From positions 33,109,255 through 33,173,254 of the forward strand of contig CM047810.1 of NCBI GenBank assembly GCA_026214975.1: a stretch of 64,000 bases of DNA, given 5' to 3'. Of the stretch, positions 1-11,086 are shown one piece after another; position 1 is the first letter of the stretch, and every line of letters begins with the position of its first letter. Under the pieces are notes generated by a model. It had not been told where the DNA came from and did not search any database. It saw only the letters and a list, made by a program, of their open reading frames with translations. Source of the stretch: Gentiana macrophylla (taxonomy: Eukaryota > Streptophyta > Magnoliopsida > Gentianales > Gentianaceae). Position numbers and translations under genes: made by a program.

Positions 1-115
1 AAAGCAATCTAGTGTAGATTAGGTGTGACACATGTCACCCATCCATACTACACACTTGGTACATAATAATTATTCCTTATCATTATCCATAACAACATTG
101 TCATTATTCTTAACA
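1..115 (-). repeat. Copia-1 3' LTR, partial
   Basis: It is colinear with 4773-4887 with a single C/T difference near the end. Its inner end (TGTTAAG on the minus strand) follows a purine-rich stretch at about 116-125 that should be the polypurine tract. The outer part is cut off by the window start. Confidence 0.93.
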
Positions 116-122
116 GCCCCGC

Positions 123-887
123 TCAAACAAAATGGGAAGGCCCAACATTGAGTTTGCTTCTAGTGAAGAGAAATTGAGCCCATGTAACTGGTTTGGTGAA
201 GCCATCAGCAAGTTGTAAGGAAGAGGGAACATGCCTGATGTGAATATGCTTGGCCAGGACATGATGTCTAATGAAGTGGACATCTATGTCAATGTGCTTG
301 GTTCTGGAGTGAAACATTGGATTCTTAGCTAGGGATTCAACCCCAATATTATCACAGTGAAGGACAGGAACAGCAGGCAGTCTGATGTGCAATTCTTTAA
401 GAAGAGATTGCAACCACAGTATTTCAGCAGCAAGATGAGCAAGTGCTCTATATTCACTCTCTGTACTAGACCTAGCAACAACCTGTTGCTTCTTGGACAG
501 CCATGAAACCAGTGATGAACCAATATAAACACAATAGCCTGAAATGGATTTCCTGTCAAAGGGATTGCAGCCCCAATCTGCATCAGAGAAGCCTTGAAGG
601 TCAATAGAGCTTGTTGCTTTAAAATGAATACCATATTTGAGGGTGCCCTTGACATATCTCAGCAGTCTTTTAAGAGCAACCAGATGATCACTTGTTGGAC
701 AGTGCATAAATTGACTCAGGGTGTTCACTGCAAAGGCCAAATCTGGTCTAGTAAAGGTCAGGTATTGGAGACCACCCACAGCACTTCTGTAGACAAGAGC
801 ATCAGTTTTAGACATAGGTGTACCATCAGTTGGTGTAAGTATCTTGCCTGCTATCATAGGACTTGGAAAAGGTTTGAGATTTTCCAT
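123..887 (-). pseudogene. Copia-1 connection domain and RNase H
   Basis: The 254-codon frame begins near the end of reverse transcriptase and has the typical copia pattern: YRSAVGGLQYLTFTRPDLAF, FSDADWGC, ISGYCVYIG, SSTESEYRALA, HCDN and FHSRTKHIDIDVHFIR. It ends just before the polypurine tract and 3' LTR, as expected for the polyprotein C-terminus. It is out of frame with the reverse transcriptase portion upstream. Confidence 0.93.
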
Positions 888-1910
888 GCCAAGCCTGTAC
901 TAAGCAACTGGGAGGCATACTGTTGCTGAGACATCACTAGTCCATGTCTGTCCCTTATGACCTCCAATCCCAGAAAATGGGACAGGTCCCCTAGATCTTT
1001 CAGTGGGAACATGGAGTTCAGTTTCTGAATGAACTTATGTACTACATTAGGACCATTACCTGTGATCAGAAAATCATCCACATAGACTAATACATAGAGA
1101 AGGGTGGAATCATGATGAAAAATGAACAAAGAGCTGTCAGATACAGACTGAGTAAAACCCCAAAGTATAAGTTGTGTACTAAGTTCTTCAAACCATGCCC
1201 TGGGGGCCTGTTTCAGACCATAGAGGGCCTTGTGGAGCCTACAGACATAATGTGGCTTGGAAGGGTCTATAAAACCCTTCAGGCTGAGGCATAAAGACAA
1301 ACTCATGTAAAGTGCCATTTAAAAAGGCATTGTTGATATCTACCTGTTGAATGGGCCAGTGTAGAGAGACTGCTAAAGCCAAGATAACTCTGATTGTAGA
1401 TGCCTTGGCCACTGGACTAAAGGTGTCTGTATAATCAACACCAGCCTGTTGATGGAACCCCTTGGCAACTAGACGGGCCTTGTGTTTTAGGATAATTCCA
1501 TCAGGTTTGAGCTTGATCTTGTAAACCCATCTGTTCCCTACCAGATTCTGGTGAGGATGAGGAGGCACAAGTGTCCAAGTGTGATTGTCACACAAAGCTT
1601 TATACTCTTCTTTCATTGCTGCTGTCCAGTTTGGATCACCCAAAGCTTCTGTTGCTGTACTTGGTTCATGTTGAGCAGGGTGAGAAACCTGTGCTGCAAG
1701 ACTCAAGAAACGTTTAGGTTTGACTATCCCACTCTTAGACCTAGTTTGCATAGGGTGAGGAGGAGGACATGTAGGTGGGACAGGAGGATTTGGAGGTGAA
1801 GGACTAGCAAGAGGAGATTGTGTAGGAGAGGCAGTTGGATTGGCAGAGATAGGACTAAATGGTGATGAGCTACTAGAGGAGGAGCTACTGGAGGATGGTG
1901 AGACAGACAC
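854..1910 (-). pseudogene. Copia-1 reverse transcriptase
   Basis: Two overlapping frames, 1239-1910 and 854-1318, together cover the copia reverse transcriptase. A serine-rich linker is followed by the N-terminal block (NRWVYKIKLKPDG, KARLVAKGFHQQAGVDY, DTFSPVAK). After a frame change come LHKALYGLKQAPRAW and the catalytic YVDDFLITGN motif, then SHFLGLEV. The frame change lies near 1240-1318. The YVDD aspartates are intact although the gene is split. Confidence 0.92.
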
Positions 1911-2193
1911 ACCAGTGATTTGAGATGGACTAGAAACATTGTGTTCAGGATTGGATGGACTGGTGGATCTGGTGGAGTAGATGAAGACATTGTGTTAGTA
2001 CAATCTGCCCTAGGATTGGTTTGAAGAGGAACAGTGTGGGAATCAGGAGAGCAGGATGTGTGATTCTGGATGTCAAGATTAGGGTTAGTTTTCTTGTGAG
2101 GAAAGGTATGTTCATCAAAGGTAATATCCCTTGACACATAGATCCTGCCAGAAGAGTCAACACAGACATGTCCTTTATGGTTAGGACTGATCC

Positions 2194-3552
2194 CTAGGGA
2201 AGTACATTTTTGGGTATGGAACTGAAACTTTTGAGTATGATAGGGTCTAAGGAGAGGATAACAAGCACATCCAAAGGTTTTAACTTGGCTGTAATCTGAG
2301 ATTTACCAAATAAAGCAAGGAAAGGTGATTTGTAGCTGAGAACAGGTGTGGGTAAGATGTTTATAAGGTGCACAGCTTGCTGGAAACTGTGCCACCAAAA
2401 TTTAAGTGGTAAGCCTACTTGAGCTAGAAGGGTCAAACCAGTTTCAGTTACATGTCTGTGTTTCCTCTCAACCTTTCCATTTTGAGCAAGTGTGTGTGGA
2501 CATGGATGCCTAAAGGAAATACCAGATTGATTGAGGAATGATTGAAAACTCCTAAACTCTCCTCCCCAATCAGACTGGAAGACATTGATCTTATGATTGA
2601 GTTGATTCTCAACAAGAGATTTAAAGGCAACAAAGATATTGAAGGCATCAGATTTCTGTTTGAGTGGGAATATCCAAGAAAATCTGCTATAGTCATCTAC
2701 AAACACAATGTAATAGACATAACCATTAACTGATCTAACAGGGGCAGGACCCCATAGATCAGAGTGAATAAGTGCAAGAGGTTGTGTAGTGACAGTATCA
2801 GATTTAGTATAAGGAATGGAATGTAACTTGCCAAGTTGGCATGCTTCACAAAAGGGTAATTTGTCATTGATTGAAACATTACATGACTTAAATACTTGAT
2901 ATAAAACTTTTACAGAGGGGTGGCCTAATCTCCTATGCCACAGTTCTACATCTTTAAGAGAATTTAAAACAGAAACAAGACTTGAGCAGTCTTGAGAAGT
3001 GGACTGAGAGGCAATTGACTGTTTGGAGTGAGGAGAGCTCTTTGAAGCTATGTGGACAGGAGTTTGAAGTTGATAAAGTCCCTCTCTAAGTTGACCTTCC
3101 AGGAGGGTTATCTTGGTAGTTTTGTCCTTAACAAAACAACAAGAGTTAGTGAATTCAACAGTAACAGGATTATCATGAATTAACTGAGATATGCTAAGAA
3201 GATTCTTGGCTATTCTAGGAACATGAAGAATTCTATTCAGAAGAAGTGTGTGATTAGTGTTAGGAAGTAAAACTTGACTGGAACCAACATGAGCAATAAC
3301 AAGCTTCTCACCATTCCCAATTACCAAAGCATCAGAACCTTCATAGGGTGATCTCAGACTGAGATTGTTCAAATCTGAGGTCACATGATTGCTAGCTCCA
3401 CTATCCAGGTACCAACTGGGATCACCTACTGTTTCTGGAGTGGCAAGGTATGCTGAAACTTGCTTAGCATTTGAGGACCCCTGTGGTGGTGTGCAGACAA
3501 AGTTTTCTTCAAATCTATGCCAACATTCAGAGGCTATATGTCCTACCTTCAT
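2194..3552 (-). pseudogene. Copia-1 protease-integrase segment
   Basis: A 452-codon open stretch holds the end of the CCHC knuckle, the aspartic protease signature WYLDSGASNH, the pre-integrase HHCC zinc region (WHRRLGHPS, then CEACQLGK) and the integrase catalytic core. The acidic residues lie in HSDLWG, QSDWGGEF and NGKVERKHRH. The stretch loses frame near the C-terminal part of integrase, about 2200-2260, before reverse transcriptase begins. It would cut the polyprotein and insert cDNA in virus-like particles and the nucleus, but as it stands it is broken. Confidence 0.92.
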
Positions 3553-4670
3553 ACAGATCTGGCAGACAGGCCTGGGCCTCCATTTTGAGATGCATTCCTA
3601 TTGAACCTTCCACCATTTCCACTATTCCTGCCTCTACCTCTATTACTGGAATTTCCTCTACCCCGATTACCAGCAGACTGGGGGGGTCTACCATTGCCTC
3701 TTCCAGCTCTGTTTTGTGTGTAAGCTGCATTTGCCGTTGGAGACACCAGATCAATTTGAGTATAGCTATTGTATCTAGAGATCAAGCGCTCATGAGTCAA
3801 GAGCTGTGACTGAATTTCGGGCCAAGACAAGGAGTTGACCCGGGAGGTAATATTTACCACTACTGATGCATATTCACGAGGCAATCCACCAAGAACAGTA
3901 AGAGCAAGCTCAGTAGTGGGAATGGGAAAACCAGCTGCTACTAAGGAATCAGAATAACCTTTCATGGTAGCAAGATAATCATCCATTGATTTACCTCCTT
4001 TCTCTGTTTTTGTTAATGCATCTTTGTATTCGAGAAGACAAGATTGCGCTTGACTATTGAATAGGGTTTCCAGCATGACCCAGACCTGATGAGCAGTTGT
4101 GCATCCAACAACTTCGGTGAGTGCTTGTTGGGTCATGGAGCCAAGAAGCCAACCAAGCAATAAATTATCTGGTGTAGTCCAATCTTCATAGGCTGGATTT
4201 GGGATGAATCCCATTCCTACAGGACTGGAAATAACCTGAGGAGGAGGAGGCGTTGTGCCAAATAGATGACCATCTAGCTTATACCCACGAACAACCGGCA
4301 GCACCAAGAATTTCCATAGGAGGTAGTTTGTCCTGTCCAATTTGACATTGCAGGTCTGAGTTAGTGTTCCACCAAAAGGAATATGGCTAGGAGGAGACGG
4401 ACTTGAAGAAAGTAGAGAGGGAAATTGTCTATAGGCCGCTGGAGAAAGGAATGCTGGACGAGTGGTCGGAGAAAATGGCAGCTGCAAGCTTGTCTGTGGT
4501 GGAAGAGTCACACCAGAGATCGGAATTGACCCAAAGGGAATTGAGGATAAGGAGAGGGAGCTAGGGACAGGTGAAGGCAACGAAGAAGGTGGTTGGACTC
4601 CTTCAGTGGTGATCGGTATTGATGACGGAGAAGCTTGAACTCCGCCAGTATCAGGACCGGCGGTGGACAT
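3549..4670 (-). pseudogene. Copia-1 gag (UBN2-type)
   Basis: This encodes the nucleocapsid-forming Gag protein. The first ATG after the primer-binding site is at 4670; the open frame also extends upstream into the primer site without an ATG. A proline/serine-rich leader is followed by the copia Gag core (YLLWKFLVLP, LLGWLLGSM and LLEYKDALTKTEKG segments) and a Gly/Arg/Asn-rich tail. The frame ends at 3549 just before the zinc knuckle. The knuckle (CQIC, then GHIASECW) is read in the next frame, so a one-base shift separates Gag from the downstream polyprotein. Confidence 0.88.
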
Positions 4671-4685
4671 GGCCACCGGAATATT

Positions 4686-4696
4686 CTCTGATACCA
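4686..4696 (-). promoter_or_regulatory. Copia-1 primer-binding site
   Basis: The minus strand reads TGGTATCAGAG, complementary to the 3' end of plant initiator tRNA-Met, directly inside the 5' LTR. This is the usual minus-strand primer for plant copia elements. Confidence 0.9.
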
Positions 4697-4887
4697 ACTT
4701 AGAATATAGTGAAAGATAATATTATTGTTATTCAAAAGTCTGGTACAAGTTCAGGTACATAAAGAAGACTGTAAAGCAATCTAGTGTAGATTAGGTGTGA
4801 CACATGTCACCCATCCATACTACACACTTGGTACATAATAATTATTCCTTATCATTATCCATAACAACATTGTCATTATCCTTAACA
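4697..4887 (-). repeat. Copia-1 5' LTR
   Basis: The outer end on the minus strand is TGTTAAGG. The inner end abuts the primer-binding site; its exact last base is uncertain because the terminal CA is not obvious. The LTR sits inside a Mutator-like MITE, whose remaining sequence starts at 4888. Confidence 0.88.
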
Positions 4888-5028
4888 TGTGGTGTCTCCA
4901 TACGGGTGTGGAGACACCGTGTTGCACCGTACAAACCACACAGTTTTATTCTGTATTTAAACTGTGTGGTTCTGATCGTTTCACCCGTCAATTCACCTCA
5001 AATTCCCTAACCACACAAATATTTTCCC
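4888..5028. mobile_element. Mutator-like MITE, copy A, interrupted by Copia-1
   Basis: The sequence from 4888 to 5028 matches the internal and right-end sequence of the MITE at 24202-24354: a shared CTGTATTTAAACTGTGTGG core, a TTTCACCCGTCA segment and the terminal CCACACAAATATTTTCCC. Its first 10 or so bases are missing because the Copia-1 LTR abuts TGTGGTGTCTCC inside the terminal repeat. The missing end should lie beyond the left LTR, outside the window. Confidence 0.75.
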
Positions 5029-5090
5029 AACATCATGGGATCTCGATCCCCTACGGTACATACATGCACCGCGCGCCGTACTGTGCATCA

Positions 5091-5125
5091 AAACGGTGTC
5101 GTTTCGATCCGAAACGACGCCGTTT
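5091..5125. repeat. Short hairpin with AAACGG...CCGTTT arms
   Basis: Two 16-base arms, AAACGGTGTCGTTTCG and CGAAACGACGCCGTTT, are inverted complements with one mismatch around a 3-base loop. It lies 60 bp from MITE copy A in otherwise unassigned DNA. I cannot tell whether it is a regulatory palindrome or a transposon remnant. Confidence 0.6.
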
Positions 5126-6180
5126 GACGCACCACGCTTTCTTCTCTGCTTTGGCAACTCCAATTTTTGTTGTTATACAGATGCGGACGCCATCATTCAT
5201 ATTGGGAAACTTGAATATTGTGTTTTTTATTTATTTATTATTTTTATATATTGTATTGAGTAATTACAACGAGTAACACAACAATTATCTACATCATTGA
5301 TTATAATGAATCTAAATTGATTATGATGTAAAACTATTCTAATTAACGGTGCAATGACGGTTGTGTCATTCGTTATGACACTGTTGATCCATTGTAAAGG
5401 TTTGGAACAAGTTTAGGAGGATAAATAAACCAGTTATCCTAAAGAATGTTATCCACTCCCTTGAATAAATGACATCATGGATTGAACAGTGGGGTGTGAA
5501 ATTTTTTTTCCTTCTTGAGGCTTATCAGGGCTACCATTAGATCAAGATGGCCGAAAAAGATGCATAAAAACCTGCTTTTTTTCATGACAAAGATGCATCT
5601 TGCTTCTAGTTAGGGACTTCTTCTTTCAGTTGTTTGGTATAATAGCAAACCAATGACTCTGAGCTACTATGTTAGATAATTAACATTTCCACTCATTCCG
5701 TGAAACAGGAGTAATGAGGACCCTTGTGGTTAGGGTTTAAGAAAAAGAAGATTTATTTTGAAATTTTTTATGTACAACCCCCACCCCTCCCCCCACAAAA
5801 AAAAAAAAATCAGGATTCGCCACCAAAAGTTCATTATCAATGCAATTCTTCCCTCCAATAGCTACAATAGTGGGAGTTGGGACCTCCTTCTATGCTGACG
5901 GCTCGAAACAGTTCGGTTTTAATGTTCGGTCCCCACGCATTATTATACATTATGGTGTTAGTATACAACCTAGCTACAACCTCATACTTTTCTCTCATAT
6001 TGAATGCTTGCCATGCAAGTTGTCAAATTAATACAACTGTCTTCGATCGCGCTATTGTCATACCTAATGTCATAATCAATAATACAAATATGACACAACG
6101 GTCATCTGCATAATACGAATACATTTATTTGTAACGAAAACATTCATGTTCTCCGATGTTAATTGGCATTATCATTTTAT
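5126..6180. other. Unassigned AT-rich intergenic DNA
   Basis: I see no convincing coding sequence, terminal repeat or RNA gene here. Open frames are short and lack recognisable motifs. Confidence 0.5.
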
Positions 6181-6400
6181 ATTTTTTGATACAAAGCGAG
6201 GCCAAAGGCCTAAAGAGCAAAACAGAACTAAACTCTAGGGATATGAAGTCCTCTCGTATCATCAGAAAGGATAGAGAGGATATTCCTCGGAGGATCTTGA
6301 ATTCTCTCAACTCCAACTAGATTGTTGAGCCTATTTTCAGCCATTTGATCAGCAAGACGGTTTCATTGTCTAGGCTGGTAGGAAACCTTGCGAACTGGAT
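6181..6400 (-). pseudogene. LINE (L1-type) 3' end with RNase H tail remnant
   Basis: The minus-strand translation contains NRLADQMAENR, then PPRNILSILSDDTRGL and HIPRV before a stop. This resembles the C-terminal end of plant L1 RNase H domains. It is followed by the typical 3' untranslated wording (TTTAGGCCTTTGGCCTC) and a short A-rich tail near 6181. There is an in-frame stop within the piece. It is a 5'-truncated remnant. Confidence 0.5.
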
Positions 6401-8451
6401 CACCAGCTTTTCGACCCCAGTCTTTGCCTAGCTTTTGCCGACGTGGCCGAACAGCGGCCATCCAAATGTGTTGTGCTCTCTCTCCAGTTCGAGATCGGAC
6501 GGCAGTGATCCGGCCACGTCCCCAAAGCAGGGGAGAAGCCGGGATCTCAAAGCCGAGGATCCGGACCCGAAACCTTGACCCTCATACCACCATTTGATCA
6601 CAGATGTTAATCGGTATATATTGGCACAATATACTGTAAAAAAAAATCTCAAGAACAAGTGCGGCTGCATTATAATCATTCAATTATTTCAAAATGCATG
6701 CTCACAATCGTCATGTGCGTCATTGCATATCAATATTTTTTGTCTGCGTAATTATACTGAAAACAGTGTTTCGTCCCTATAGTCTTTCTAATGGCCCCTT
6801 CTTTCTTTTCTAGTACGGCAATACAATAAAATAAATTATCACTTCCACCAACAAAAAGAGTCACATAACCAGGTGCGCCCCTCGGGGATGGCCAACGGGC
6901 CATGACTTACGGCCTTCTTAAAATTGACGAATTTAAGAGCTTGTCAATAATTAACTCGATAGCATATATATTTTATATTTTTATATTGGATTTTAATAAC
7001 TTACCAACCAACAAGATATTGTCCTAGCAGTGAGTATTAAGATATTGTTTGCCAATTGACCAAGGTTTGAGCCCTTTACGGACAGAAAATGTGTTTTTTT
7101 GTGACGATACAGGATTTCACCCCTCCACGTGTCGTTTAGCAGTTGGTCCCCATAATATGAACAAGTGTCAAGGCAGGCATGTCAATGCCCGGACTCGGGG
7201 CTACGACGATCGACTCTTAGGCAGTGTAGGACGATGGTCCCAGCTCGACCACCGTAAGTCGGGCAGTAAGACAGAAATGCAGACTTTCACGGGCCCATTA
7301 TCGCGATGATAGCTTGGGCAATGGGCAAGCCCATGAAGGTTAAATATGACAATAAGCTTAGACCGACCTATTATTAGGGTTAGGGCGATGCATTATCATT
7401 ATAAATATCATGTTCAAGGGAACTACGTGAGGCGATTCTCGACAAATACACGAGATCGTAAGTAATCTAAAATAAGCTCTTAGACTCAGCCGTAAATCTT
7501 AAAATCTACAAACACGTTCTTAAGGCATTAGGTTTTAAGTATTCATCATTAGATTCATTCAGACTCGGATTAATTAGGTGACATAATCTGTCATCGTCAT
7601 TTTGTTACTCTTTTATTAGAAGGGTCTTAATTTTTTTCTGACCCCGAACCTAAATTTGAACATGATGCCCCTACACATAACTTCAGCAAAAAAAATTAGA
7701 TTTAAAAAGTCCTCTCTTTGAAGTAGGTGTGTTAAATTGAAAATACATAAAGGGAAAAAAAAAGAGCCAAATAATTCTCAACAATAACATGCTACATCTC
7801 ACCCTTTGCAATTTGTGGGTGTAGGAACTTTTATTTATTTTTCAATTAAATATCCATTTGTTTAATTTATTTTTTTAATGAATTTATATCAGTAATACTT
7901 CGGGTTAACAGTATATGTTTTTTCCTTAGGAAAAGAGATGAGAATTTCAAATGGATGTTTCCATTTTAAACAGCTTTCCACATGTAACCCGGAATGTGCA
8001 TGAATTAAAACTTTGATATATATATTTTCTCAACAAAAAAAAAAAAAAAAACTTTGATATATTGCCTCAATAATTCTGTGTATTTTGTCGCATGCATTAC
8101 CGGCTTTTTGCCTTTTCAATTACAAAAATATGGAGTTTTGTTGCCTTTTGGATTCACAGTTCAACACGGAGTGCTCACTATATGAAGGCGACTGCAGTGA
8201 TGTATTTTTCATATGATATTTTTATATATTTCAACGTTTTTGTGAGAAAACACAATTATTCCATCCCCTTTGGATCGTTCCATTACTCATGAGGAGGACT
8301 GATAATCCAGATTTTAGGATCTACCAAATATCTAGCACATCCCTCATTTTAGAATCCATTTTATTGACGGACTCATTTATATTTCTTACACGTGAAGTTC
8401 AACCATGAGCTGTTTTGAAGCCATGCCATAATGGAGCGAAGATCACGGGAC
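6401..8451. other. Unassigned repeat-rich DNA
   Basis: 6410-6600 is notably GC-rich. 7030-7080 has a possible SINE-like promoter pair (TAGCAGTGAG and GGTTTGAGCCC), but it is weak. 7100-7650 contains TATAAATA near 7400 and reads like an LTR fragment, without a partner in the window. No gene is supported. Confidence 0.35.
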
Positions 8452-8828
8452 AATTACCTAGAGGGGTGAACATGGTTCGGTTCGACGGTTTTATCATTTT
8501 AAAACCGAACCATTTTATACTTGTTTTAAATTTTCAAACCAAACTAGAACGGTTTAAAGACGTAAACAATGTTATTCGATCCCGTTTGCAGTTCGGCTTT
8601 GGTTAGGTTTATCACGGTTTTACATGGTTCTTATATATCTTACTGCTTCAATTCGATCATCTATGAATCATCAACTTAAAAACTACTATTAATGAACAAA
8701 CAATTATATTATTAAATGACATACATAAATCTCAAAATCATAACACAAAATAGTATTTTGAGTAAGATTATTGGAAGAAAGAGGAATAGATTTTTTTAGC
8801 ATAGTAAGGAGAAATAAATGGAAGATAG

Positions 8829-8830
<2 letters not shown>

Positions 8831-8910
<80 letters not shown>
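8831..8910. repeat. Compound (AC)n-(AT)n microsatellite
   Basis: About 32 bases of AC are followed by about 45 bases of AT, inside the hAT-like element. Confidence 0.95.
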
Positions 8911-8911
<1 letters not shown>

Positions 8912-9475
8912 AATGAATAAACATGTGATATGTAATTGAGCTTTATTTAGTAAGAAAATATTCATGATTTTATGATCTCCTAAACATCGATATTGGTTAT
9001 TTGTACAATGTTATCATTCAACATAATCTAATTATAAGCAAATGAAAGACAATCGGATATAAAACTAAGGTTTATAAATGCATTTATCTAGATAATAAAA
9101 ATATACATTATGCGATTCATCAATATCATTAAGAAAGTAAGTCATACAAATCAAAGATCGACAAATATCCATAATGAAGTTCATCAATATCATTTGAGAT
9201 AAGTAAGTCATTCAAATGAAGATCCATATATTTCAAATATTGGTGTTGAGCAAGTATAAAGAGAAAAAACGAGTTAAGCGGTGGTGAATTGTGAACCGAA
9301 ATGTACTCAAAATTCTTTCAAAGGATTGAAGACAATTCTGTGAAATTATCAACAAAATTTGAGTATGTAAGATATGAAATTAACTATGTAGCAGCACTAT
9401 ATTACACGTAAAAAGTTCAAATAGATTGAGATAGATAGTAAAAATCGTATAGATGTTTTAAAGTATTAGATGTAG

Positions 9476-9502
9476 GTGTGTGTGCGTGCGTGTGTGTGAG
9501 TT

Positions 9503-9555
<53 letters not shown>
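9476..9555. repeat. (TG)n microsatellite
   Basis: A long GT/TG run with a few interruptions, in the right half of the same hAT-like element. It mirrors the (AC)n tract on the left, so the two can pair as distant inverted repeats. Confidence 0.95.
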
Positions 9556-9558
<3 letters not shown>

Positions 9559-9792
9559 ATATCATCCGGTTTTAAACGGTTTTTATTTTCTTAAATTGGA
9601 ACCAAATTGTATTCAACGGTTTGGTTTTAAGTTATATTAAAACCGACCGAAAAACCACGGTTTATATATTTCCGGTTTGGTTCAATTTGGTTCAGCCGGT
9701 TGGTTTGATTTTTAGAATTTTTGTTAACCCCTAATGAATTACCCATTGTGGCATAATGTCCGGATTGCTCGTTGAGTGGGACGTAACCGTTT

Positions 9793-10146
9793 TTTAGGAC
9801 CGAGGACGATCTTCACCATAACGGATATAAAGGACCTGAGTGACCTGCACCATACTAGCTTTAAGGTACCATGAACGATCTGCACCATTTTGGACAGATG
9901 ACGGCCTATGTCATGTCGGCAGATTGATATAAGAGCAACTTGCGGCATGTTGAGACGAGCCTTGCTGATAAAAGCCCAATATTGAGCTGAGCCATTGTCA
10001 ACCCATATGCTAAGGTGGCCTTTAGTATTTTTGCGATGATGCCCAATGAGTGACACGTGTAAGGTGACGATATAACATATGTCAAAAGCCCCTTAGACCG
10101 AAGTTAAGATAGGCATCATGAGTTAGGTCTGCTTGTAAGAGACGTG
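9793..10146 (+). repeat. Dispersed repeat, GACCGAGGACGAT family, copy 1
   Basis: It begins TAGGACCGAGGACGATC and contains repeated phrases such as CTGCACCATA and GGTACCATG, plus ATGACGGCCTATGTCATG. A related copy in the same orientation is at 17184-17480; more diverged copies on the other strand are at 36040-36300 and 43365-43580. It is interrupted at 10147 by a hAT element and resumes at 11087. It may be an LTR or leader of the element that owns the gag-like frame at 11447; that is an inference. Confidence 0.6.
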
Positions 10147-11078
10147 CAGGGCCGGCCCTCATGTGAGGCCGGAGAGACGGCCGTCTTAAACCCAATGGTG
10201 CCGGGAGGGTCCAACGGTACATGTTTCGCTAAAATAAAAAAAAAATCCGTGTAGATTCAATCTGATTCAACCTAATATAATATGTTAATTTTTTTTTATA
10301 AAGGCCCAATTTTTTTTTTACTCCAATCGATAAAGGTCCTAATAAAAAAATTTACTTGGCCAAAAAAAAAAAAAGACATACAAACAAGTTTTATTAATTT
10401 TTTGTTTGAAAAACTATAGAAATTAAAAAAACTACTTTGTAGGCATGTTTTGAGGCTATCAATAAATTGAATTTTGTATTTATGTATGTTAAAAACGCGA
10501 TAAGTATTGTTGGAAAATTTTTGATGAATAAGAATTTGACAGAAATTATAGAAGACTCCAAGACACGCAAAGCGTTATGTTTTAAAAGATGTTTCGTCCC
10601 ACACGAATTGTCACTAAGGGATCAAACAAAAATCTCTCTCAAGATACAATGGAGGTGTTTGATTCAAACAGTGACTTGTTTGAATCAAACCCGTGGACAC
10701 TCGAAAGTTTTTCTGATGATGCTGTCAGAACTTATGAATTTTCGTCTGCATACTTATGTCTTTTATAGGCTGTAAGTACCCCATAAACGAATGGAGGTAC
10801 TCTTTGCACGAAAGGGTAGGGTTGTCACTGTTCACCGGATGAAAGCATGCAACCCTTACATGAAAGGGTAAGTACATATCAGTTCGAAAATGTATGTATC
10901 TGAAAACCCCGTTTCGTTGCGATAAAATTATTTCATTGGACAACTCGTATGCAAGCGATTACAAAAAATATTTATGAAAAAATATCTAGTAAGTATGTTT
11001 TTAAAAAAAACAATTACAACTAAAAGACCCAATTCGGGGACTTGGCCTTAAACCCAAAAAATGTCAGGGCCGGCCCTG
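10147..11078. mobile_element. hAT element with CAGGGCCGGCCCT termini
   Basis: The left end is CAGGGCCGGCCCT and the right end is its palindrome-like complement ending GGGCCGGCCCTG. The flanking octamers are GAGACGTG (10139-10146) and GAGACTTG (11079-11086), an 8-bp target duplication with one difference. These termini and the 8-bp duplication are typical of hAT elements. The 932-bp interior has only a 102-codon frame (10467-10775) with no transposase motif that I recognise, so this is a deletion derivative. Confidence 0.85.
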
Positions 11079-11086
11079 GAGACTTG

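Larger units (their letters stand above)
1..4887 (-). mobile_element. Copia-1, Ty1/copia LTR retrotransposon, left end outside window
   Basis: Read on the minus strand the order is 5' LTR, primer-binding site, gag, protease, integrase, reverse transcriptase, RNase H, polypurine tract and 3' LTR, which is the Ty1/copia order. The 115 bases at the left window edge match 4773-4887 with one difference, so they are the two LTRs of one fairly young insertion. The small size (about 4.9 kb) and short LTR (about 190 bp) resemble the Ale/Retrofit group, but this lineage call is an inference. Several frameshifts make it non-autonomous now. About 75 bp of the 3' LTR and the left target duplication lie outside the window. 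Confidence 0.95.
8460..9736. mobile_element. Non-autonomous hAT-like element rich in AACCG/CGGTT
   Basis: The left end AGAGGGGTGAAC and the right end GTTAACCCCTAATG form imperfect terminal inverted repeats. They are bounded by AATTACCT (8452-8459) and AATTACCC (9737-9744), an 8-bp duplication with 7 matches. Both subterminal regions are full of GGTTCGGTT/AAACCG words, as in many plant hAT miniature elements. The middle carries (AC)n/(AT)n and (TG)n tracts. No transposase frame is present, so it would depend on a hAT enzyme elsewhere. Confidence 0.7.

Noticed and set aside
6388..6679. Coding sequence in the GC-rich patch on either strand
   Set aside because: Short overlapping frames on both strands, no motif, no splice or promoter context.
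7100..7650. Complete solo LTR
   Set aside because: A TATAAATA box and LTR-like wording are present, but I could not define TG...CA ends or a target duplication.
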